This document shows, piece by piece, positions 9,531 to 17,129 of a DNA stretch of 31,009 nucleotides (its first letter is position 1; every line of letters starts with the position of its first letter). The stretch is from IMG/VR virus record IMGVR_UViG_3300034736_000139, positions 1-31,009 of that record, one strand, 5' to 3'. The notes under the pieces were generated by a model. That model did not search any database. It was not told where the DNA came from and was given only the letters and a program-made list of their open reading frames with translations. The position numbers and the translations under genes were made by a program. Origin of the DNA: a virus.

Positions 9531-10226
9531 TTAACACTTACAATTTGCACGGTATTTACTCAACGTAATATTCAATGAAACACCTGATAAATTGGCATCC
9601 AATATGTTTTCAACTGCACCCTGATCCGTTTCTACACCAAAACGTGAAAATGTTTTGTAAGTAAATTCATCAACAGTTTTAAACATCCTTAAACGTTCAA
9701 CCGTTTTAATAAACTCATGCATCAAATTACCCATTGGTGTAACCACTTGTTTACGGTGATCTGCGGTGTAATATTGTGATGGATCCGTTTCATCTAAAAA
9801 AAACAGATTTGTAACAATATCACGTGCAATGGCGGATTCCCTGCCGTATCCTGTTTCACTGATTATTTCCAATAACCAAATCAACGGCAATTTTTCCTCT
9901 AAATTATTTGTTGCAATTGTCCATTCACGGTTTGTTGCCAACTTTGTACCTGTAATAAAAAACGGTTTTTGCAACGTGCAAACACCATCCAAATTAATCA
10001 CAGGATCTGTAACAACCAACTGTGTTGCAATTATCCATTCATCAACCTGTACATCATTAATTAAAAACACAACACCATTTGAATCAGTAATTGTTTTACC
10101 AACTCTGGCCCATTTTGTATGGCAAAAATATGTTTTGCCATTCATTGCATTGTATTCACCATCAATTTTGCAATTGATTTGATCAATGATTTCCTGTATT
10201 TCAATGGTTGCATCTATCATATCCAA
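9531..10226 (-). CDS. Neck/tail connector protein candidate
   Basis: A 231-residue soluble protein (MDMIDATIEIQEIIDQINC) ending in YRANCKC. It overlaps the preceding connector gene by 10 bases and is followed after 42 bases by the major tail protein gene. In HK97-type modules this slot usually encodes head-closure or tail-terminator proteins. There is no recognised motif. Pairs such as TKWARVGKTITDSNG and LPLIWLLEIISETGYGRES suggest a beta sheet packed on helices. The function is inferred from order only. Confidence 0.7.
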   Translation of the reverse strand: MDMIDATIEIQEIIDQINCKIDGEYNAMNGKTYFCHTKWARVGKTITDSNGVVFLINDVQVDEWIIATQLVVTDPVINLDGVCTLQKPFFITGTKLATNREWTIATNNLEEKLPLIWLLEIISETGYGRESAIARDIVTNLFFLDETDPSQYYTADHRKQVVTPMGNLMHEFIKTVERLRMFKTVDEFTYKTFSRFGVETDQGAVENILDANLSGVSLNITLSKYRANCKC

Positions 10227-10738
10227 TACGTTGTTACTTTACTATGCCCATTATATTTTGGGTAATCTCTTGAATTGTTGCAAATAAATTGTTGAATTGC
10301 ATGATACGTAAACACTCCCTGATTATACCGTGTGTAAATCTGTTGTGAAAGTGTTGATATATTTTTGCTATTTTCACCAACTGGTGCAACATTTCCTGAT
10401 ACCCAAACCTGATTTATTTGATCCTTTAAGTATTCAAAATAAATGAATCCTTTGATCATATCAACCATACCATCACTGATAATAATATTACAATTGCCAC
10501 CCTCATGCATAAATGCATTGTAAATTGCCAAATACACTGGATCCTGTGGTACAAAAGTTATGGGATCTAAATCCGCCACAAACAAATTATACAAATCAAC
10601 ACCCAACAATTCTGCCAATAATCTGTTTGTGTACAGATCAATGTAACCGTTGATTTTTTGTTGTTCATAAATGCCTGTTGCCAATTCCCATTTACCTTTG
10701 CCAAAATCTGCGTATGTGATATTTAAAACGTTTGCCAT
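10217..10738 (-). CDS. Head-tail connector protein (gp6-like position)
   Basis: A 173-residue, mostly helical protein (MANVLNITYADFGKGKWELA). It resembles Bacteroidota phage proteins annotated with DUF6712-type domains in the head-tail connector slot; this match is from memory and unverified. Aromatic helices such as MIKGFIYFEYLKDQINQ are typical of adaptor proteins that bind the portal. It lies two genes downstream of the major capsid protein and overlaps the next gene by 10 bases. A perfect hairpin (10759-10786) sits just before its start. Confidence 0.7.
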   Translation of the reverse strand: MANVLNITYADFGKGKWELATGIYEQQKINGYIDLYTNRLLAELLGVDLYNLFVADLDPITFVPQDPVYLAIYNAFMHEGGNCNIIISDGMVDMIKGFIYFEYLKDQINQVWVSGNVAPVGENSKNISTLSQQIYTRYNQGVFTYHAIQQFICNNSRDYPKYNGHSKVTTYWI

Positions 10739-10758
10739 TGTAATTTTATGGTTTTATA

Positions 10759-10786
10759 ACTGCATCATTTTTTAGGTGATGCAGTT
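10759..10786. terminator. Perfect 10-bp hairpin between capsid-side genes
   Basis: AACTGCATCA (10759-10768) pairs exactly with TGATGCAGTT (10777-10786) across an 8-nt loop. The arms include the TGA stop of the minus-strand gene ending at 10765. The T-run follows the hairpin on the plus strand, while on the minus strand the downstream bases are ATAAAACC. In the sense transcript it is therefore a poor terminator, more likely an mRNA-stabilising or attenuating structure; as a terminator it would stop antisense transcription. Confidence 0.65.
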
Positions 10787-11103
10787 TTTTTAATTGATTT
10801 TTTAACTTTCACTTTTGATGGTGCCACCTTTTTTTTAACAACTGTTGCAGGTTTTTCAGGTTTTGGATCAATTGTTTCAATAATTTTCACCCTGCCTGTA
10901 TGCCCTAAACTGCGTTTTTTCTTTTTAGATTTGCACCCCTCACATTCGTTTTCCTTATGATCATCACAATCACCAATGCAATCATCATTTGGTGCCATAC
11001 TGGCAATACCATTTGATAACAAATATTGTGATGTGTTACCGCTTGCATCAATAATTTGATCCTTTTTTAACGTTCCCCAATCTTTTAATATTTTTAATTT
11101 CAT
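10765..11103 (-). CDS. Cys-cluster, Lys-rich protein in the head operon
   Basis: A 112-residue protein. The N-terminal ~38 residues (KILKDWGTLKKDQIIDASGN) look like a small beta domain found near capsid genes in many phages. A Cys cluster follows (CIGDCDDHKENECEGC), which could bind a metal. The C-terminal third is a Lys/Pro/Val-rich basic tail (KKKVAPSKVKVKKSIKK), probably disordered and able to bind nucleic acid. It lies 30 bases after the major capsid gene. Possible roles are head decoration or head completion; neither is shown by sequence. The stop codon is inside the hairpin at 10759-10786. Confidence 0.75.
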   Translation of the reverse strand: MKLKILKDWGTLKKDQIIDASGNTSQYLLSNGIASMAPNDDCIGDCDDHKENECEGCKSKKKKRSLGHTGRVKIIETIDPKPEKPATVVKKKVAPSKVKVKKSIKKTASPKK

Positions 11104-11133
11104 AATGATTGTTTTAATCTGTTAAACAAATGT

Positions 11134-12372
11134 TTATTTTGTGATTGCAGTTAATGCCGTTGCAATATCAGTTACTTTCATAAATGCATCTTGATGTACC
11201 GCAGGCACAAAAAATTGGATTCTCTGTAATGCTTTTACAGTAACAATTTCATGCTCAAAATTATCATTGTTTTCATAACTGAAATCAACGGTTACACCTT
11301 GACGATCTAAAATTTGGCCCTTGCGTGAATCTAAAACGTAAAGTGAATTTGGTGAAACCAACGGTGATGTGATCACACGCATTCCATTCAACACTGAATC
11401 ACCTGATGCCACAAAGTTTGGTAAAAGGTAATCACCGTTTGCATTTTTTTGGTGCATGAATTTAACCCAATCATTGTAATTCATAATGATTGTATCTGCA
11501 TCATATGCCATTTCCTGCCCAAACGTGTATATCTGTGCTTTCATTGCACCTGTTAATTCTGCCAACGTTGCACTTGTAAATGCCCCAGTAAATGGTGCCA
11601 ATACATTTGCAGGATCAAATATTGATGCAATTGAATCAATCGAAACAATATCTGTTGCACCGTTTAAAACTGCACTATCTGCCTTTAATCTGATTGATGA
11701 TGATACAAGATTTTCAATTTCTGATGTTACAAAACTGTAATCATCCATCATATCAATACAAACATCAACATAATCACGAACTTTTGCAATCTGTACTGTT
11801 TTGGTTTGCCATTCAACTGTTGTATCAGTGTTATTTGTTGCACAATTTACAACAACACCTGCATCCCTTGTTACGGTTTTCTGCTCTCTGTACTTGATGT
11901 ACTCTGTTTCAACATTTGTTTTTCTGAACAAATCTGTAATTCTCGTTTCTGATCTGTATGGAATATCAAATGTTTCATTGATCAATTGGCCATAAACATC
12001 ACCACGTAATGCACCCAAATTAATTGGATCAATTTGTGCCTTTAATGATAAAGAAACAACACCTGATTTTTGTTTGATCAGTTTTTTTAATGCATCTGAT
12101 TTTTCAACAATCATATCCTTAATGGATTTTTTTGCCGTTGTTGCATTTGTTTTGTTGCCCTCTTTTAATGCATCAATTGTACTTTCAAGATCTGCAAATT
12201 TTTTCTGTAATTCATCAGATTTGTTTGCAGATTTCAATGCATCCAATTCATTTGATAATTCAGTTTTTAGTGTTGCAACATCATTTGATGATGCAAAACC
12301 GTTTGTTTTTTCAGCAATTTTTGCCTCAAATTTTTCAATCACCTGTTCAGGTGTTAATGGTGTATTTGCCAT
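11134..12372 (-). CDS. Major capsid protein, HK97 fold, with N-terminal scaffold domain
   Basis: A 412-residue protein. Residues 1 to about 100 form a charged coiled coil (DVATLKTELSNELDALKSA) like the HK97 delta domain, which acts as an internal scaffold. From about residue 115 the sequence looks like an HK97 capsid body: GALRGDVYGQLINETFDIPY, then a beta-hairpin E-loop region with VNCATNNTDTTVEWQTKTV, the spine helix SEIENLVSSSIRLKADSAVL, and P-domain strands near the C-terminus. The prohead protease gene lies 44 bases upstream, and cleavage between the coiled coil and body is expected. I see no clear HK97-type cross-linking Lys/Asn pair. Confidence 0.93.
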   Translation of the reverse strand: MANTPLTPEQVIEKFEAKIAEKTNGFASSNDVATLKTELSNELDALKSANKSDELQKKFADLESTIDALKEGNKTNATTAKKSIKDMIVEKSDALKKLIKQKSGVVSLSLKAQIDPINLGALRGDVYGQLINETFDIPYRSETRITDLFRKTNVETEYIKYREQKTVTRDAGVVVNCATNNTDTTVEWQTKTVQIAKVRDYVDVCIDMMDDYSFVTSEIENLVSSSIRLKADSAVLNGATDIVSIDSIASIFDPANVLAPFTGAFTSATLAELTGAMKAQIYTFGQEMAYDADTIIMNYNDWVKFMHQKNANGDYLLPNFVASGDSVLNGMRVITSPLVSPNSLYVLDSRKGQILDRQGVTVDFSYENNDNFEHEIVTVKALQRIQFFVPAVHQDAFMKVTDIATALTAITK

Positions 12373-12416
12373 TTTTTTTAGTTTTTAGTATTAATAATTT
12401 ATTTAATTAAGATTTT

Positions 12417-13205
12417 TTAATTTGTTTTCACTTGAAAATAATCATCAAATCCACTCCAATTAAATGTTTGTTCAACTTTTTGTTTAACGGCCAATTGTTC
12501 TTTGTTGAACGGATCGGTGTTTGCAACATCAATTAAACGTGCATTTAAATATTTTAATTTCATTTCCAAATCATATAAACGTTCATCCGTACCTTTGCCA
12601 CTGGTAATTGCTTTCACAATGATGTTCATTTGATCAGTTAATGATTTTTGTATTGTTTGTTTTTCCTGTACTGTTTTAAAAACATCAATTGTGTTTGCAT
12701 ATTGGTTTGCACCAAATGTTACTGCGGATCCTTCCCACAATTTTAATTCCTTTATTTCAAAATATCCTGTTGATGGATCAGGATCATCCGCATCCTTTTT
12801 TTCAACCTCAACAAAATTTGTTTTATCTGCAATGTATTGAAATCCAATACTGTGTTCCGTAATAATTCCATCCTGATAATCACGCAATGCATCATCACCC
12901 TTTGATGATGTACCCAATTTACCAACTGCAAACAATCCTGTTTCATCCTCTTGTAATGATGTAAATGTACCAATTTGATGCTCCCAATCGTGATGCCTTA
13001 AAAATGCAATTTGCCTGTTGGATCCTGAATTTACACCCCTATCATTCAGGGATTTTTTAAATGCACCTTTGCGTATTAAATCATTATCTGAATCAATTGT
13101 ATCAAATACAGATAAATAAATTGCCACCTCACGTGCAGATAAATCAATATCTTTTATCTGTGATGTTGCCTGTTTGATGTTGTACGTTGAAAATGGTTTT
13201 TCCAT
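12417..13205 (-). CDS. Prohead maturation protease (HK97 family, U35)
   Basis: A 262-residue serine protease that cleaves the scaffold domain from the capsid during head maturation. The family pattern is clear: VFDTIDSDNDLIRKGAFKKS, a catalytic His in FLRHHDWEHQIGT (residues 71/72), the catalytic Ser in ITEHSIGF (Ser119), and the LWEGSAVTFGAN segment near residue 153. The C-terminal ~80 residues are helical and charged. It is the first gene of the minus-strand head operon. Its ATG is seven bases from a TAAATTTG promoter box that is back to back with the portal promoter, so the leader is very short. Confidence 0.92.
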   Translation of the reverse strand: MEKPFSTYNIKQATSQIKDIDLSAREVAIYLSVFDTIDSDNDLIRKGAFKKSLNDRGVNSGSNRQIAFLRHHDWEHQIGTFTSLQEDETGLFAVGKLGTSSKGDDALRDYQDGIITEHSIGFQYIADKTNFVEVEKKDADDPDPSTGYFEIKELKLWEGSAVTFGANQYANTIDVFKTVQEKQTIQKSLTDQMNIIVKAITSGKGTDERLYDLEMKLKYLNARLIDVANTDPFNKEQLAVKQKVEQTFNWSGFDDYFQVKTN

Positions 13206-13212
13206 AATTATG

Positions 13213-13220
13213 CAAATTTA
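13213..13220 (-). promoter_or_regulatory. -7 promoter box for the head operon
   Basis: Reads TAAATTTG on the minus strand, matching the Bacteroidota -7 element. Seven bases separate it from the protease ATG (13205). It shares the 63-bp divergent intergenic region with the portal promoter box at 13236-13243. Confidence 0.6.
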
Positions 13221-13223
13221 TAT

Positions 13224-13245
13224 AACAAAATTAGTTAAATTTGTT
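13224..13245. promoter_or_regulatory. Imperfect palindrome between divergent late promoters
   Basis: Arms AACAAAATTA (13224-13233) and TAAATTTGTT (13236-13245) pair at 9 of 10 positions around GT. The site covers the portal -7 box and the upstream side of the head-operon promoter, so a bound protein could control both directions. The half-site ACAAAAT...ATTTGT resembles the early palindrome at 20609-20631 but with wider spacing. Confidence 0.4.
13236..13243 (+). promoter_or_regulatory. -7 promoter box for the portal gene
   Basis: TAAATTTG on the plus strand, 25 bases before the portal ATG at 13269, leaving a leader of about 20 nt that ends in an A-rich run. This is the only plausible plus-strand promoter I see, and it is needed because the portal is the only plus-strand gene. 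Confidence 0.6.
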
Positions 13246-13268
13246 CAAATATATTAAAAAAAAACATC

Positions 13269-14465
13269 ATGGCAAACGATTTTTGGACTTCAATATTTGG
13301 ATGGTCTAACCAAAACAGTGATAAATTTATGCAATACCTGAACAATAACCAACAAAGTTATTACGGTACAAAGGATGCGGTTTGGGTAGATACCAACAAA
13401 CCATTTGAACTGTATTTGCAGGTGCCTGAATTAAGAACTGTAATTGATAAACGTGCATCAATGATGGCATCAGGATTGCCAGTTTTAAAAAATTCAGATG
13501 GTGAAATTGTTACTGATCATCAATGGGTACAGGATTTAATTGCAAAACCAAACCCAACACAATCATGGTCTGATGTTATTTATTCACTTTCAGTTAATGA
13601 TGGATTGTTTGCAAATGCATTTGCATATTGCCCAAAACGTTCATTTGATATACGTAATTTAATTGTGCCATTGCCATCATCAAAAGTTAAATTAAAACTT
13701 TCAGGCCGTTATTTAGATCAAATGGAAACAGGCGGAATGATCGAAAATTATCAGTTTTATTATGATGGTAAAAAATATGAAACAATTGAAATTGATGATA
13801 TGGTTTACATCAATACACCTGATGGTATTCATTTGGTGAATCCACGCAACAGGATTGAAACCCTGCGTTATCCATTATCAAACATCATTGCACAGTACAA
13901 AAAACGTAATGTGTTATTAGAAAATTTATCTGCAATTGGTATTTTATCATCAAATCAATCAGATCTTGGCGGATCATTACCAATGGATCCCAAAGAAAAA
14001 CGACAAATACAACAGGATTGGATAAAACGTAATTCAGATCAGATTGTAATTACTGAATCAAATGTTGATTGGACTCCAATGTCATATCCAACAAAACAAC
14101 TGATGTTATTTGAGGAACTGGATGCAGATAAAATGGCAATCATTGATGCGTATGGTTTATCACAATACCTGTTTGCATCATCAAAAGGTGCAACGTTTAC
14201 CAATGTTTTTGAAGGTATGCGTATGACCTATCAGGATACAATTATACCTGAAACAGATCAATTGTATGCAACACTTTCACATCAATTGGGCCTAACAGAT
14301 CAGGGATTGAAATTGTGTGCAGATTTTTCACATGTTGCCGTACTTCAAAAGGATCAGGTTTTGCAATCTGATGCAATGGATAAACGTGCAAATGCAGTTT
14401 TAAAAATAATTCAATCAGGTGTTGAATTATCTGATGATGAAAAACGTGCGTTGTTGGGCATTTAA
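13269..14465 (+). CDS. Portal protein (HK97 type)
   Basis: A 398-residue portal monomer that would form the dodecameric DNA channel at the capsid vertex. Family features are ELRTVIDKRASMMASGLPV near residues 54-72, VQDLIAKPNPTQSWSDVIYS near residue 90, the DGIHLVNPRNRIETLRYPLSN region with helix NIIAQYKKRNVLLENLSAIG, and the C-terminal TFTNVFEGMRMTYQDTIIPE segment. It is followed 9 bases later by the convergent end of a small minus-strand gene. It is the sole plus-strand gene in the genome, although neighbours TerL and prohead protease are its normal operon partners on one strand. Codon use (TCA, ACA, GCA, CGT) matches the rest of the genome, so a local inversion is more likely than recent import. 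Confidence 0.93.
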   Translation: MANDFWTSIFGWSNQNSDKFMQYLNNNQQSYYGTKDAVWVDTNKPFELYLQVPELRTVIDKRASMMASGLPVLKNSDGEIVTDHQWVQDLIAKPNPTQSWSDVIYSLSVNDGLFANAFAYCPKRSFDIRNLIVPLPSSKVKLKLSGRYLDQMETGGMIENYQFYYDGKKYETIEIDDMVYINTPDGIHLVNPRNRIETLRYPLSNIIAQYKKRNVLLENLSAIGILSSNQSDLGGSLPMDPKEKRQIQQDWIKRNSDQIVITESNVDWTPMSYPTKQLMLFEELDADKMAIIDAYGLSQYLFASSKGATFTNVFEGMRMTYQDTIIPETDQLYATLSHQLGLTDQGLKLCADFSHVAVLQKDQVLQSDAMDKRANAVLKIIQSGVELSDDEKRALLGI

Positions 14466-14474
14466 ATACGGTTA

Positions 14475-14594
14475 TTAAAATTTACCCCAACCTGAATGTA
14501 TCATTGATTTTATGCGTTCCTGTTCAATGTACATCATGTACAAATGAAAACGTTTAAATGCCTGAATAACTTTATTTATTTGTTTTCCTTTCAT
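14475..14594 (-). CDS. Small basic protein convergent with the portal gene
   Basis: A 39-residue reading frame from ATG 14594 (MKGKQINKVIQAFKRFHLYM) to TAA 14477-14475, ending IHSGWGKF. It is preceded by AAAGGAAAG, one of the few purine-rich ribosome-site candidates in this genome. The sequence is basic and amphipathic, with no recognised family. An upstream ATG at the next AAAGGAAA repeat stops after four codons, so 14594 is the start. It fills the gap between portal and the 58-residue membrane protein. Support is the ribosome site, clean frame and lack of any other feature here; it could still be spurious. Confidence 0.5.
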   Translation of the reverse strand: MKGKQINKVIQAFKRFHLYMMYIEQERIKSMIHSGWGKF

Positions 14595-14616
14595 TTACTT
14601 TCCTTTCATTTCCTTT

Positions 14617-14661
14617 GTTGAATCATGTTAAATTATGTTCAACACATGTTAAACACATGTT
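14617..14661. repeat. Helically phased ATGTT repeats with a palindrome
   Basis: ATGTT occurs four times at 14625, 14635, 14646 and 14657, spaced 10, 11 and 11 bases, within an AT-rich intergenic stretch. It includes the imperfect palindrome TTCAACA (14638-14644) CA TGTTAAA (14647-14653). The same palindrome type occurs twice at 22885-22921 in the replication initiator gene. Phased repeats of this kind are typical of protein binding sites such as operators or origin iterons. Confidence 0.5.
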
Positions 14662-14836
14662 ATTTATTTAAATCAAAAATCTGTGGTTGTTGAACATTCA
14701 GTGTATCATGTACATTGTTTTTGTTTACTGGTTTACACTGATCAATAATGTAATTAAATTGAATTAACAACAGGATCATGCATATTGCAAATGCCAACAT
14801 TAACCAATGCACTGGATGCCATTTTTGTTTTATCAT
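14660..14836 (-). CDS. Small single-pass membrane protein
   Basis: A 58-residue protein from ATG 14836 (MIKQKWHPVHWLMLAFAICM). One transmembrane helix spans residues about 10-31, followed by a polar tail with one Cys (IDQCKPVNKNN). The frame is open further upstream through the hairpin at 14860-14883 into the end of TerL (to 15016), but that region would be untranslated after the terminator, so I choose 14836. No family is recognised. Size and topology fit a pinholin, an inner-membrane lysis accessory or a superinfection factor; none can be preferred. Confidence 0.55.
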   Translation of the reverse strand: MIKQKWHPVHWLMLAFAICMILLLIQFNYIIDQCKPVNKNNVHDTLNVQQPQIFDLNK

Positions 14837-14854
14837 GGCATAAATATAATCAAA

Positions 14855-14890
14855 AAAAAATGCAGGTATTTTCCAACCTGCATAAAAAAC
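14855..14890 (-). terminator. Terminator hairpin downstream of TerL
   Basis: A perfect 8-bp stem, ATGCAGGT (14860-14867) with ACCTGCAT (14876-14883), 8-nt loop. On the minus transcript it is followed by nine U, and on the plus strand by ATAAAAAAC. It lies about 80 bases past the TerL stop, so it probably ends the packaging transcript. Confidence 0.85.
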
Positions 14891-14939
14891 ACCATGATCA
14901 CTATTAATAAACTGATGGTTTTTTAAAACCTTAATGTTA

Positions 14940-14947
14940 CAAATATA
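14940..14947 (-). promoter_or_regulatory. Possible -7 box just after TerL
   Basis: Reads TATATTTG on the minus strand, matching TAnnTTTG. A start near 14935 would give an RNA of about 75-80 nt that ends at the strong hairpin at 14855-14890, with no reading frame of note. It could be a small RNA gene or a chance match in AT-rich sequence. Confidence 0.35.
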
Positions 14948-14961
14948 ACAATTCAGGCCCT

Positions 14962-16317
14962 TTAACGTAAATGTTTGAACATTGATTGTATAAACATTGA
15001 TAAACCTGCAATACAATCAGGTGCATCATCATTTTTATTTTTACCCTCTTTACTAAATGATAAAATATTATCAATAAACCTGATTGATTGTGGCACATCA
15101 TAACGCACAAAATTAAATCTATTTAACACAAATGCGGAATGCATAATGATTCGTGTTATTTTATTCTGTGTATTTGCCACCTGTAATATTCGTGTGTTGG
15201 TATTGCGTTGTAATTCACGTGCAAACATTGCACCCATACTGTTTGATTCAACACGGCAATAATTGGCATTCCATTTATCCAACAGGGATGCAACCATTGG
15301 TATTGTAACATCCGTGTTTGATCGGTCAAATACATAATCAACAATGTACACCTGATCACCTACAATGGCCCCAATGGCACATGCAGTGTAATCATTTCCT
15401 GTATCTGAAACATCAACATATCCAATGCAACCCTCAATTTTATCCTTTATTTCATCCAATTCATCAGGATCCACAATGTTTATTTCACCAAATAACATTC
15501 CTTTCAGATCCATTGGTTGTTGTTGGTATTCTGCCAACCAAATTTCCTTTGCGGTTTTTTTTCTTTTATCAATGTATTCATCTGTACTCATAACCGCACT
15601 GCAAAATGATTGATCATTTTCATCCAATGCCTGTACCATAATTGATTTATCATATGCACCCTGTGCCATTTGATACCCAATTACATCATTAACAACCCAA
15701 CGTGTGCCAATATCAATGCGTTTACATCCTGTTTCAAACCGTGAATCATGTGTTGCCTGTTTCCACTGGATCACACGTGCATTCATATTATCATTCATGG
15801 CATCATCAATACCCCTGTATAGATCATCCGTAATGGCAACCATTGATGCACCAAATCCAATGATTGTTCCGCCAACACCTGCACCGAAATAACCAACCTG
15901 TTTTGAACTGTTGGTGTTCCATCCCTGCAAATTTGCTTTATCAGATGATAAACATACATCAGGAAATATTGTTGTGAATTTTTCTGATTTCACAATATCA
16001 CGTACATCATATGAAAATTTTGTGTACAGTGTTGCCGTGCATGTGTTACGCATTACTGATTCTGTTGGATGATTACCCAACACCCATGCACAGTAAATTG
16101 ATGTGATGTATGATTTTCCTGCACGTGGCGGTAATGAAACAGATAATGATTTAATTTTATCATCTGTAATATCCTGCATTGCATCCGCCACCTCATGCAA
16201 AAATTCACGTTCCGCAAAAAATTTAGGATCATAAAATTTGCAAAATTGCCAAAAATCACGTTTGCACAACTCATAATACAAATACAAATTTATTAAATCT
16301 GTTTTATTTTTTCCCAT
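14962..16317 (-). CDS. terL: Terminase large subunit
   Basis: A 451-residue DNA packaging motor and nuclease. The ATPase domain has Walker A LPPRAGKS (residues 62-69) and a Walker B-like MVAITDDL (159-166), a variant ending in Asp-Asp rather than Asp-Glu. The C-terminal RNase H-like nuclease has candidate metal ligands D302 (GYVDVSDTGND), E357 (RVESNSMG) and D434 (NDDAPDCIAG). The gene overlaps terS by 14 bases. Its length is usual for short large terminases of Bacteroidota siphophages. The packaging mode (cos or pac) cannot be read from sequence alone; apparent circularity is compatible with either. Confidence 0.95.
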   Translation of the reverse strand: MGKNKTDLINLYLYYELCKRDFWQFCKFYDPKFFAEREFLHEVADAMQDITDDKIKSLSVSLPPRAGKSYITSIYCAWVLGNHPTESVMRNTCTATLYTKFSYDVRDIVKSEKFTTIFPDVCLSSDKANLQGWNTNSSKQVGYFGAGVGGTIIGFGASMVAITDDLYRGIDDAMNDNMNARVIQWKQATHDSRFETGCKRIDIGTRWVVNDVIGYQMAQGAYDKSIMVQALDENDQSFCSAVMSTDEYIDKRKKTAKEIWLAEYQQQPMDLKGMLFGEINIVDPDELDEIKDKIEGCIGYVDVSDTGNDYTACAIGAIVGDQVYIVDYVFDRSNTDVTIPMVASLLDKWNANYCRVESNSMGAMFARELQRNTNTRILQVANTQNKITRIIMHSAFVLNRFNFVRYDVPQSIRFIDNILSFSKEGKNKNDDAPDCIAGLSMFIQSMFKHLR

Positions 16318-16747
16318 TTTTCAGGTGTTCACGTATTTCATCCGTTGTTAAATCAGAAAAATCAGGCCTGTTGGTTTGTAAATTAACATCCTGCCGTTCA
16401 ACATATCCACGTGATCGCATTTTACATTTCATATAAAAAATGGTTGCGGTTGTATTGCCATCTTTTATTTGATCGTGCAATTGTGATTCAACCATATCAT
16501 GTGCGTGTTCAGCAATATCAATTACCTGTTCAGCATAATGATCATCAGTTTTGATCCACTCGTAATGTGTTGATCTGTTTATACCAACTGCACTGCATGC
16601 GGTTGATATGATGCCCAATGATGCAATTAATGCCTCAATCATTGCACCCTTTTTTATAGTGTTGGATTTTGTTGCTTTTTTAACAACAGGTTTGGCCCTT
16701 TTTTTTGTGGGTTTTGCTTTTACTTTTGGTTTGGGTTTTATTGCCAT
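16304..16747 (-). CDS. terS: Terminase small subunit
   Basis: A 147-residue protein that recognises phage DNA for packaging. A strongly basic Lys/Pro-rich N-terminus (residues 1-33) is followed by a helix-turn-helix (IEALIASLGIISTACSAVGI then NRSTHYEWIKTDDHYAEQV), the homeodomain-like fold of small terminases. A helical oligomerisation region follows (AHDMVESQLHDQIKDGNTTA). The C-terminus (DLTTDEIREHLKNGKK) probably contacts TerL. It begins five bases after the stop of the 118-residue membrane protein and overlaps terL by 14 bases. Confidence 0.9.
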   Translation of the reverse strand: MAIKPKPKVKAKPTKKRAKPVVKKATKSNTIKKGAMIEALIASLGIISTACSAVGINRSTHYEWIKTDDHYAEQVIDIAEHAHDMVESQLHDQIKDGNTTATIFYMKCKMRSRGYVERQDVNLQTNRPDFSDLTTDEIREHLKNGKK

Positions 16748-16752
16748 GCCGT

Positions 16753-17109
16753 TTAAAATATCAGGTTAAACAATATGATTATACCTGCAACCATTGCAAT
16801 GCGTATAAACGTTAATTTTAAACTGGATGGCTCAATTAAATACAGTTTAAATGATGCATGTGTTGCATGCGGTAAAAATAAATGTATAAACCGATCAATA
16901 CTGAACAATAAAAACATTACTGGTAAAAATGCAATACCCAATATTTTTTTCCAAATGGGTAATTTTTTTACTGTTTCATTTCTTTTGTTTTTGATTGCCT
17001 CAATTTTTTTATCAAATGCATCATCAATTTTTTTTACCTTTGTTGGTTTTGCTTTTTTCATTTCTTTAATTGCTTTGCGTGTTAAACTTCGTTTTTGTTG
17101 CCTGTTCAT
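16753..17109 (-). CDS. Basic two-helix membrane protein upstream of TerS
   Basis: A 118-residue protein from ATG 17109 (MNRQQKRSLTRKAIKEMKKA). Residues 1-50 are strongly basic and helical. Two transmembrane segments follow at about 53-75 (ILGIAFLPVMFLLFSIDRFI) and 99-118 (LTFIRIAMVAGIIILFNLIF). An upstream start at 17175 is open but lies above the TATATTTG promoter box at 17114-17121 and inside a hairpin, so I reject it. It is first in the packaging unit. No family is recognised; host membrane interaction or superinfection exclusion are guesses. Confidence 0.65.
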   Translation of the reverse strand: MNRQQKRSLTRKAIKEMKKAKPTKVKKIDDAFDKKIEAIKNKRNETVKKLPIWKKILGIAFLPVMFLLFSIDRFIHLFLPHATHASFKLYLIEPSSLKLTFIRIAMVAGIIILFNLIF

Positions 17110-17113
17110 TTTA

Positions 17114-17121
17114 CAAATATA
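17114..17121 (-). promoter_or_regulatory. -7 promoter box for the packaging unit
   Basis: TATATTTG on the minus strand, four bases from ATG 17109. The geometry is the same as at 8306-8313 and implies a nearly leaderless mRNA for the membrane protein-terS-terL unit. Confidence 0.55.
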
Positions 17122-17129
17122 ATAAATTA

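Noticed and set aside
14860-15016. Longer version of the 58-residue membrane protein starting inside TerL
   Set aside because: It would read through a perfect terminator hairpin with nine U and overlap TerL by 55 bases; ATG 14836 gives a clean single-pass protein.
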